DNA of 27,131 bases from CAZPMT01 sp964587655 (GTDB taxonomy: Bacteria > Hydrogenedentota > Hydrogenedentia > Hydrogenedentales > SLHB01): NCBI GenBank assembly GCA_964587655.1, contig CAZPMT010000070.1:1-27131 (forward strand), read 5' to 3'. Below, piece after piece: positions 7,037 to 13,656 of the stretch. Below the pieces are notes generated by a model. It had not been told where the DNA came from. It worked only from the letters and a program-made list of their open reading frames with translations, and made no database searches. Positions within the stretch are counted from its first letter, which is position 1. Each line of letters starts with the position of its first letter. The translations under genes and the position numbers were made by a program.

Positions 7037-8416
7037 ATGAATCCACAGGGCAAACAGAGTTTCCTACGAGCCGCGGCGGTTGTCGCATGCATCGGGACTG
7101 GGCTGTTCCTGTTCGCGGCGGGGATCGCGTTCGGCATTTGGTTTGCCGCCAACTTCCAGATCGTGCCGCGCGGCGATATGGGAAAAATGGTGAAGGAAGC
7201 TCTCGACCAGAACCCGGACGTCTCCCAAACCCTGGACAAGCTGCTCGGCTCAAAACCGTCCCCGGCCAAGGATCTTGCACAACAACTCCTCAAACAACAG
7301 AGCGCCGCCGCCGGCCCGTTCACGTTCAAGTTCCGGCCAGGCGAACGCCTCGAATACACGCTCTCGGCCCGTGGTATCAAGATCGATACCACAGGCATGA
7401 AAGGTCAAGGAAAGGAAGCCGCCAACACGGCGCCCGTCACGTTCAATCTGGGCGGCAAGTTCGACCTAGTTACCGAGTCGGTCGACGAATCGGGAAACGG
7501 CGTGCTTCGCATGACCTTCAAAGACACCGCGCTCGAAGCGGACATGATGGGAAGCCCGTTCACGCTGACGCAGAATGTCCAACCCCCGGCGCAACCCGAT
7601 AACGAGCAAGAGAAACAGCCACAACTCAAGGTGGAAGCGGCGTCCTCGCCGCTTTCCAAACGCGACGGGGACGTCGCGTCCACAGCAATTGACGACAAGC
7701 TGGCGCTCCCGTTGCTGAGCTTCCTGAACGCGCCCATCCGCATGAGCGTGGCCCCGAACGGGGCCGCGCGGGAACTCAACGGCGCCTCGCGTCCGAATCC
7801 CCACAGTTTGTCAAGCAACGACAAACTGTTGATACAAGAGATTCCGCTGCTCACGTCGATCGAGTTTCCGCGTTCCGACATGGAGCCCGGCGCGCAGTGG
7901 GAATCCGACTTCAACATGACCGTGCCGGGTTCCGCGAACCCGATGCGCATGCGGCTTGTCAATACCTTCACGGGCTACAAGACCATCGGCGGACGCCTCT
8001 GTGCGGTCATCGATCAGAAAGTAACCTCCGAGCAAACGCCTAGCCAGCCCGCGTCCGCCGGCGAAGCGCTCGGGATGGTAATGGGCATCAAGCCGCCGCG
8101 GATCGATCTCTCCGGCGACAACAAGATCTACTTCGACACGGACAACGGCCAATTGGTGCACAGCGAGATGGACCTGGGCATGCGCTTGGACATGTCTGAA
8201 TCGCTCGGCTCGGCGGGGCAGGTTCTGAAGGGCCTCGGCATGAACATGAAAGAACTGCTGGGCGACGTCCCCGAAGCAAAGGAGAAATCGCCGCCTCCCG
8301 CCGGACAAGAGCCCTCAAGTCCGTTGGACCTTAACATGAAGATCAGCGCGTCCGTCTCACTCGTGGACTCGCTCGTCCCAGCAACGCCGCCCGAGGCGGC
8401 TCCCCTCCGCAAATGA
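7037..8416 (+). CDS. Membrane-anchored protein of unknown function carrying several in-frame palindromic inserts
   Basis: I do not recognise this 459-residue protein. A hydrophobic helix at about residues 9-36 (AAAVVACIGTGLFLFAAGIAFGI) suggests a signal anchor with the remainder outside the cytoplasm. The body looks like repeated beta-rich segments (FTFKFRPGERLEYTL, VTFNLGGKFDLVTESVDESGNGVLRMTF, IDLSGDNKIYFDTDNGQLVHSEMDLGMRLDM), resembling secreted proteins that score a measured quantity per strand, but no named domain is claimed. Inserts: family B palindrome at residues 111-120, a double hairpin around residues 200-215, and family A at residues 255-265. ATG 7037 is preferred because GGAGA lies ten bases upstream; GTG 7031 is an alternative. 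A longer open frame back to 6809 only translates the repeat nest. Confidence 0.75.
   Translation: MNPQGKQSFLRAAAVVACIGTGLFLFAAGIAFGIWFAANFQIVPRGDMGKMVKEALDQNPDVSQTLDKLLGSKPSPAKDLAQQLLKQQSAAAGPFTFKFRPGERLEYTLSARGIKIDTTGMKGQGKEAANTAPVTFNLGGKFDLVTESVDESGNGVLRMTFKDTALEADMMGSPFTLTQNVQPPAQPDNEQEKQPQLKVEAASSPLSKRDGDVASTAIDDKLALPLLSFLNAPIRMSVAPNGAARELNGASRPNPHSLSSNDKLLIQEIPLLTSIEFPRSDMEPGAQWESDFNMTVPGSANPMRMRLVNTFTGYKTIGGRLCAVIDQKVTSEQTPSQPASAGEALGMVMGIKPPRIDLSGDNKIYFDTDNGQLVHSEMDLGMRLDMSESLGSAGQVLKGLGMNMKELLGDVPEAKEKSPPPAGQEPSSPLDLNMKISASVSLVDSLVPATPPEAAPLRK
7368..7395 (+). repeat. Short palindrome, family B, in-frame copy
   Basis: GTGGTATC (7371-7378) and GATACCAC (7385-7392) are the arms. The 28 bases match the reverse complement of the intergenic copy at 6728-6755 with a single T-to-C difference. 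Here the element contributes ARGIKIDTTG (residues 111-120) between LEYTLS and MKGQGKEA, in a stretch that otherwise looks like a linker. Confidence 0.9.
7631..7683 (+). repeat. Double hairpin inside a coding region
   Basis: Two adjacent perfect stems lie inside the unknown gene: AAGCGGCG (7635-7642) with CGCCGCTT (7647-7654), and ACGCGACG (7660-7667) with CGTCGCGT (7672-7679), each with a 4-base loop. GTGGA (7631-7635) and TCCAC (7679-7683) could close them into a three-way junction. The peptide is EAASSPLSKRDGDVAS, again low-complexity and linker-like. No second copy was seen in the window, so its repeat status is inferred from its structure and company. Confidence 0.55.
7799..7831 (+). repeat. 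Short palindrome, family A, in-frame copy 1
   Basis: The 33 bases 7799-7831 are identical to 10972-11004 in the next gene. The arms are ACAGTTTGTC (7803-7812) and GACAAACTGT (7820-7829) with loop AAGCAAC. In both genes the element is read in the same frame and yields PHSLSSNDKLL (here residues 255-265). Confidence 0.95.
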
Positions 8417-8506
8417 CGCCGCGGGATGCCGAGTTCCCTTGGTCTTCCGGCATCTCCAGTATCCCCGCATCTCCTTTGAGCTTCTCGTTCAGGGCAATTG
8501 CCTGGA

Positions 8507-8535
8507 TTGACAGAAGACAATGCATCGTATATGGT
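8507..8535 (+). promoter_or_regulatory. Candidate sigma70-type promoter of the GH2-like gene
   Basis: TTGACA (8507-8512) is a perfect -35 box, 17 bases before TATGGT (8530-8535). Transcription from about 8542 would leave a 60-nt leader ending in GGAGG (8595-8599). The 188-bp gap before this gene also holds inverted arms GATGCCG (8425-8431) and CGGCATC (8448-8454) just after the upstream stop; they lack a T-tract and are only a weak terminator candidate. Confidence 0.55.
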
Positions 8536-8604
8536 CAGAAACGAGCCGAATCGGCCGCGGTGTTTAGAGTGCCGAAGATGCCGGCAATCCATCTGGAGGC
8601 AGGT

Positions 8605-11600
8605 GTGCAAACAATATCCGGAAAGCTCCGTGTTCTGAGTTTCCTCGCGCTGCTCACGTGTGCGTTGCTCGGAGGCGCAGGTTGGACACAAGAAAACAAG
8701 ACGGGAGAGAACGTCATGACAGGCACGTTGATGATAAGCTTGGAAGGCGCTCCGTGGCTGTTGGGCGTTGACCCATCGAACGCCGGACGCGAACAGGAAT
8801 GGTGGAAGTCTCCCGCATCGGACGCAAGACCGGCGAGGGTCCCCGGCATCATCCAGGAGACGTTCCCGCGATATCACGGCGTCGCCTGGTACTGGCGCGA
8901 GTTCGAAGCGCCGGCGAACCCTCACGCCGGGGGACGTTACCTGCTCCGGTTCTGGGCCGTTGACTACTTCGCGCAGGTGTGGGTCAACGACGTATGCGTC
9001 GGACAACACGAAGGGGGCGAAACGCCGTTCGTCCTCGATGTGACCGAGGCCGTCAAGCCGGGCGCGGCAAACCGCCTCGCGGTGCGCGTCGTCAACCCTG
9101 CCGGCGATCCGATCGACGGGATGGTGCTTAACGAAACGCCACACCGAAACAAGACCCCGTCGCTGGTCGTCGGCAGTATGCTCGACTACGGCGGCATCAC
9201 CGAGCCCGTCGAGCTTCTCTTGACACCCGCCGTTCGCATCGAGGACGTATTTGTGCGCGCCGATTGGAGAACGGGCAAGGTCGTTGTTCAGGCCAAAGTG
9301 CGCAACGCGTCAAACGCGCCGTCCAAGGGCAAGATGCAGTTCACAGTCTCGCCGGCGAAGACACTGGAAAGCGTTTGTTCGATGCAATTCGAACAGGAGC
9401 TGCCCGCAGGGGACACGCTCGTCCAATCGGAACTCCAATTACCGAATCACCGGCTATGGGAACTCGACGACCCGTACCTGTATTGCCTCGCCGCGAAAAT
9501 CACCGCCAACGACGGGAAATCGCAAGACGAACGCGCCGCTCAGTTCGGCTTCCGCGATTTTCGGGTGGAACGAGGATACTTTCGCTTGAACGGCAAACGC
9601 GTGTTCCTCCGAAGTTCACACACGGGCAATCATTGTCCGGTAAGCCAGATCCTTCCGCCTGACCAAGCCCGCGACTTGTTGCGGAAAGACCTTCTGTACG
9701 CGAAGGCGAGTGGTTTCAACATGGTGCGATTCATAGCCGGCATCGCGCACCCCTGGCAACTGGATCTATGTGATGAGATCGGCTTGATGGTCTACGAAGA
9801 GACACTGGCCGGGTGGTGCCTCGCCGATTCGCCGAAGATGGCCGAGCGCTTCGATCTTTCGATACGCGAGATGATCCTGCGCGACCGCAATCATCCCTCC
9901 GTGACGATCTGGGGATTGCTGAACGAGACGCAGGACGGGCCGGTGTTCCGTCACGCCGTCGACAGTCTCGGATTGGCGCGATCACTCGACGATACCCGCC
10001 TGGTATTGCTTGGAAGCGGACGATGGGACGGCCAGAACAGCATCGGTTCCGTAAGCAATCCCGGCAGCGCACAATGGGAATGCGAATGGGGCGTAGAAAG
10101 CCCTGAGAACAAGGTTATCGGGAAATGGGGCGCCTTCGGCGGGTACTTCGACGGCGCCGGGGACGCACACGTCTATCCCGCGACGCCTCACACGCCGGAG
10201 ATCGAGAATGGCATTCGCAACCTCGGGCGCGACACGAAACCCGTGTTCCTGTCCGAGTACGGCATCGGAAGCCTCATGAACGCGGTGCAGGAGTTGCGCA
10301 CCTACGAGCAATTCCGCGTCAATGCGGACCTGGAGGACTTCGTCTTTCTCCGGAACACGGTCGATAAATTCAACGCCGACTTCGCGCGATTCGGTCTCGA
10401 CGCCGTGTACGCCTTTCCGGAGGACATGCTCGAACACAGCCAGCGGCTGCATTGCCGCCAGCGTCTCCTCGGGTTCAACCTCATCCGATCGAACCCGAAG
10501 ATATGCGGATACAACGTCACCGGGCTTCTCGATCACGGGTTCACGGGCGAAGGTCTGTGGACGTTCTGGCGCGAGTGGAAACCGGGCATCGTCGACGCCC
10601 TTAAGGACGGCTGGGCGCCGTTGAGGTGGTGCCTGTTCGTGTCGCCTATGCACGGCTACCTGAACCGTCCGTTGACGGTCGAAGCGGTCCTCGCCAACGA
10701 GGACGTGCTCGAGCCCGGTGACTACCCCGTCACCTTGCGAATCATGGGATCCAAAGGAATCGCATGGGAGCAAAAGACGACGGTCACTATCCCGCAAACG
10801 CCCCACGGCGAGGACGGTCCCCTCGCAGTGCCGGTGTTTAAGGGCGAGGTCCGTCTGAGCGGTCCGCCCGGCGAGTATCAGCTCGCGGCGAACCTCGATA
10901 GGGGCGGCGCGGCCGCCGGCGGACATCTCACGTTCCATGTCTCGGAGATCACGCCGCGATCCATTCCCGCACCCCACAGTTTGTCAAGCAACGACAAACT
11001 GTTGGCCGTCTGGGGCGTTGATGAGAAAGTCCGGGGCTGGTTGAACGCCCGAGGCATCCAATGCGTCCCGATCGAAAACGCCGCCGCGAATGCCCGCCAA
11101 GTCATCCTCGCGGGCGACGTCTCGAAGCTCAATCCTTCCGTGACGCAATGGTCGGACCTTCTCCGGCGCGTGGCCCAGGGAAGCGTGGCCGTTTTCGCGG
11201 CGCCGGAAGCGTTCAAACGCGGCGACAACCGCGTGGGATGGCTTCCACTCAAGAACAAAGGAAGCGGCAACGAGTTTCCCGACTGGCTCTATCACAAGGA
11301 ATGCATCGCGAAGCCTCATCCGGTCTTCGAGGGACTCCAGGCCAAAGGCGTCATGGATTGGGACTACTACGGCCCGGTGATCTCGCATTACTTCTTCGAG
11401 GGCCAGGACACGCCCGACGAGGTCATCGCCGTCGCCATCGCCTTGTGTCATTCCGGGCCGCCCGGCGGCTACGCCTCGGGGACGATGCTTGGCGTATACA
11501 ACTTCGGCGCGGGAAAGGTGATCGTCAACACCTTCCGCGTCCTCGATAACATCGACAATCATCCCGCCGCGGACCAGTTGCTTCTCAACATGATAAAGTA

Positions 11601-11682
11601 CGCGGCATCATCCACAGGCGAGCCGGTCGCGCGTCTTGCGCCGGACTTCGATGCGCGGCTCAAGGACATCGGATTCGAGTAG
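8605..11682 (+). CDS. Secreted glycoside hydrolase family 2-like enzyme
   Basis: A 1025-residue enzyme with a signal peptide (MQTISGKLRVLSFLALLTCALLGG...). A GH2-type sugar-binding jelly roll follows at about residues 70-170 (WYWREFEAP, VWVNDVCVGQHEGGETPF), then an immunoglobulin-like region and a TIM barrel. The acid/base residue is E441 in IWGLLNET, and the nucleophile is E551 in FLSEYG, both in GH2 context. Beyond the barrel is a C-terminal region (about 800-1010) with alternating strands and helices, possibly amidotransferase-like as in some beta-galactosidases. A 33-bp palindrome encodes residues 790-800 at the domain boundary. The GTG start at 8605 follows GGAGG five bases upstream; ATG 8578 would place extra residues before the signal peptide. 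Substrate is unknown (beta-galactoside, glucuronide or mannoside are all possible). menA follows after 10 bp. Confidence 0.85.
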   Translation: MQTISGKLRVLSFLALLTCALLGGAGWTQENKTGENVMTGTLMISLEGAPWLLGVDPSNAGREQEWWKSPASDARPARVPGIIQETFPRYHGVAWYWREFEAPANPHAGGRYLLRFWAVDYFAQVWVNDVCVGQHEGGETPFVLDVTEAVKPGAANRLAVRVVNPAGDPIDGMVLNETPHRNKTPSLVVGSMLDYGGITEPVELLLTPAVRIEDVFVRADWRTGKVVVQAKVRNASNAPSKGKMQFTVSPAKTLESVCSMQFEQELPAGDTLVQSELQLPNHRLWELDDPYLYCLAAKITANDGKSQDERAAQFGFRDFRVERGYFRLNGKRVFLRSSHTGNHCPVSQILPPDQARDLLRKDLLYAKASGFNMVRFIAGIAHPWQLDLCDEIGLMVYEETLAGWCLADSPKMAERFDLSIREMILRDRNHPSVTIWGLLNETQDGPVFRHAVDSLGLARSLDDTRLVLLGSGRWDGQNSIGSVSNPGSAQWECEWGVESPENKVIGKWGAFGGYFDGAGDAHVYPATPHTPEIENGIRNLGRDTKPVFLSEYGIGSLMNAVQELRTYEQFRVNADLEDFVFLRNTVDKFNADFARFGLDAVYAFPEDMLEHSQRLHCRQRLLGFNLIRSNPKICGYNVTGLLDHGFTGEGLWTFWREWKPGIVDALKDGWAPLRWCLFVSPMHGYLNRPLTVEAVLANEDVLEPGDYPVTLRIMGSKGIAWEQKTTVTIPQTPHGEDGPLAVPVFKGEVRLSGPPGEYQLAANLDRGGAAAGGHLTFHVSEITPRSIPAPHSLSSNDKLLAVWGVDEKVRGWLNARGIQCVPIENAAANARQVILAGDVSKLNPSVTQWSDLLRRVAQGSVAVFAAPEAFKRGDNRVGWLPLKNKGSGNEFPDWLYHKECIAKPHPVFEGLQAKGVMDWDYYGPVISHYFFEGQDTPDEVIAVAIALCHSGPPGGYASGTMLGVYNFGAGKVIVNTFRVLDNIDNHPAADQLLLNMIKYAASSTGEPVARLAPDFDARLKDIGFE
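10972..11004 (+). repeat. Short palindrome, family A, in-frame copy 2
   Basis: Identical over 33 bases to 7799-7831. It encodes PHSLSSNDKLL at residues 790-800 of the GH2-like enzyme, between the segment ending EITPRSIPA and AVWGVDEKVRGWL, where a domain boundary is expected. Identity at every base, third codon positions included, argues for recent copying rather than shared protein ancestry. Confidence 0.95.
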
Positions 11683-11692
11683 TGAATCGCAA

Positions 11693-12577
11693 ATGGCTGA
11701 GGCGCCTACCAAGATATGGCTGATGGCCGCACGTCCGAAGACGCTGCCGGCGGCGGTAGCCCCCGTCTTCGTGGGCACGGCTATGGCCTACGCCGACGGC
11801 GGGTTTCACGCCCTCTCCGCGGCGTGCGCATTGTTGGGCGCGCTCCTGATCCAGATCGGCACGAACTTGGCCAACGACTATTTTGACCACGCCAAGGGAA
11901 CTGACACGCCGGACCGCCTCGGCCCGGCGAGGGTATCGCAGGCGGGGCTGGTGGCGCCGGGCAAGGTGCTGGCCGCGGCCGTTCTCGTGTTCGCGCTTGC
12001 ATGCGTGCCGGGATTGTACATCGTGATTCGAGGAGGTTGGCCCTTTGTCGTAGTCGGTCTCGTGTCGATCGCGTGCGGAGTTCTCTACACCGCAGGACCC
12101 TATCCCTTGGGTTATCTCGGACTCGGCGACCTGTTCGTATTGATATTCTTCGGTCCGGTGGCCGTTGCAGGAACTTACTACGTGCAAGCGCTGTCGCTCC
12201 CGGGACCCGTCCTGCTCGCGGGCCTCGGCCCCGGATTTCTTTCGGTCGCGATCCTTACAGTCAACAATCTGCGCGACGTGGATCAGGACCGGATAGCGGG
12301 AAAGAGGACACTCCCGGTTCGTTTCGGTCGCGGTTTCGCGAAGGCGGAGTACACGGCGTGCTTCCTCGCGGCGTGCATCGGAATACCCGCCGGTATTGCC
12401 GCCTGGGACGGTCGTTGGTGGACTGTCATCGCCGCTCTGACGCTGTTGGCGGCGGTTCCGAACATTCGCGTCGTCTTGATGCGCGAGGACGGACTTTCGT
12501 TGAACAATGCGCTCGCGACGACCGGCAAACTCTTGCTCCTTTACAGCGTGCTGCTCTCCATCGGATGGATGATATGA
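11693..12577 (+). CDS. menA: 1,4-dihydroxy-2-naphthoate polyprenyltransferase
   Basis: MenA attaches the polyprenyl tail to 1,4-dihydroxy-2-naphthoate in the membrane, a late step in menaquinone synthesis. The 294-residue protein begins with the family signature MAARPKTLPAAVAPVFVGTA (residues 11-30). It has the prenyl-diphosphate/Mg2+ motif NDYFDHAKGTD (61-71), followed by RLGPARVSQ, and the second acidic motif NLRDVDQDRIAGKRTLPVRFG. Eight to nine membrane helices are expected. The ATG at 11693 matches the family start but has no clear ribosome binding site; it lies 10 bp after the GH2-like gene. Its stop overlaps menC by 4 bp (ATGA), so menA-menC-menE form one operon. Confidence 0.93.
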   Translation: MAEAPTKIWLMAARPKTLPAAVAPVFVGTAMAYADGGFHALSAACALLGALLIQIGTNLANDYFDHAKGTDTPDRLGPARVSQAGLVAPGKVLAAAVLVFALACVPGLYIVIRGGWPFVVVGLVSIACGVLYTAGPYPLGYLGLGDLFVLIFFGPVAVAGTYYVQALSLPGPVLLAGLGPGFLSVAILTVNNLRDVDQDRIAGKRTLPVRFGRGFAKAEYTACFLAACIGIPAGIAAWDGRWWTVIAALTLLAAVPNIRVVLMREDGLSLNNALATTGKLLLLYSVLLSIGWMI

Positions 12578-13656
12578 ACGCACCATTGGTCGAGCTGTTC
12601 CGGTATGAATTGCCATTGGCCAGACCGTTGCGTCTCAAGGACAAAACGCTCACTCACAGGAAAGGACTCCTGCTCAAGTTCGGCTACGCCGGCAAGGAAA
12701 CCGGATACGGCGACATAGCCCCCTTGCCGGGCTTCAGCGCGGAGACACTCGAAGAGGCGCAGGAGGCCGTCACGCGCTGGTCGAAGCTGCTGGGCCGCCT
12801 GCCCAAATCGGAACCGGAGCGCGAAGAAGCGCTGGCGTTCCTCGCGGCGACACCCAGCGTGCAGTTTGGGATCGAGTGCGCCACCTTCCATTTCCGCCGC
12901 GCTATCGGCAGCACGCGCACCATGGGACTCTTCAGCAAGACTCGCAATCGCGTCTCGGTCAACGGTCTGCTCAGCGGGACCCTCGAGGAGGTAATAGATT
13001 GCGCCCAAGGCCTGCGCGACGCGGGGTACCGCGCGGTGAAACTCAAAGTCGGACGCCAGGACACTCGAAAGGACATTGAAATGGTCCGCGCGGTGTACGG
13101 TGTTCTCGATGGCGTTGCGTTGCGGCTGGACGCTAACCGCGCGTGGGATTTCGATTCGGCGGTCGCCTTCTCGAAGGGCATCGCCGGCTGCGGCATCGAA
13201 TACATCGAAGAACCGTTGAGCACGCCAGAACGCCTGCGAGAGTTCGCGCAACACACGGGGATCCCCGTCGCCCTGGATGAGAGTATCGCTGAGTTCGGCA
13301 TCACGCGAGGCTTGCTTCAGGCGCAACAATGGGCGAAAGCCGTGATCATCAAGCCAACCCTGCTGGGCGGCATCACGCAATGCGAACAGTTGGCATATGA
13401 AGCGATCGAGTTCGGCCTCAAACCGGTCGTCAGTTCCTCCTTCGAGTCCGGCGTGGGACTGGCCGCGCTCGCGCATTTCGCTTCCACCATAACATCGGAG
13501 GACATCCCAGCCGGCCTTGACACATACGACTGGCTGGCCGCGGATGTCCTGCCGAAACGGTTTGGCGTGCGAGGGGGCGCGATCGAGATCGATGAGATCG
13601 ACGCCTGTATCGCCACACTCGACACCCGCACCTTGGAGCGCATCTACTATGAGTGA
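12574..13656 (+). CDS. menC: o-succinylbenzoate synthase (enolase superfamily)
   Basis: MenC dehydrates SHCHC to o-succinylbenzoate in menaquinone synthesis. The 360-residue protein has the enolase-superfamily residues in order: the KLK pair K156/K158, metal ligands D186 (LDANRAWD), E212 (YIEEPLS) and D235 (ALDES), and the second catalytic lysine K260 (IIKPTLLGG). Superfamily members can be dipeptide epimerases or N-acylamino acid racemases, but the position between menA and menE makes o-succinylbenzoate synthase the best call. The start at 12574 overlaps the menA stop by 4 bp, and the 3' end overlaps menE by 8 bp. No palindromic insert was seen in this gene. Confidence 0.9.
   Translation: MNAPLVELFRYELPLARPLRLKDKTLTHRKGLLLKFGYAGKETGYGDIAPLPGFSAETLEEAQEAVTRWSKLLGRLPKSEPEREEALAFLAATPSVQFGIECATFHFRRAIGSTRTMGLFSKTRNRVSVNGLLSGTLEEVIDCAQGLRDAGYRAVKLKVGRQDTRKDIEMVRAVYGVLDGVALRLDANRAWDFDSAVAFSKGIAGCGIEYIEEPLSTPERLREFAQHTGIPVALDESIAEFGITRGLLQAQQWAKAVIIKPTLLGGITQCEQLAYEAIEFGLKPVVSSSFESGVGLAALAHFASTITSEDIPAGLDTYDWLAADVLPKRFGVRGGAIEIDEIDACIATLDTRTLERIYYE

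Noticed and set aside
8425..8454. Terminator between the unknown gene and the GH2-like gene
   Set aside because: GATGCCG/CGGCATC can pair, but the loop is 16 bases and no T-tract follows. It is mentioned only with the nearby promoter.
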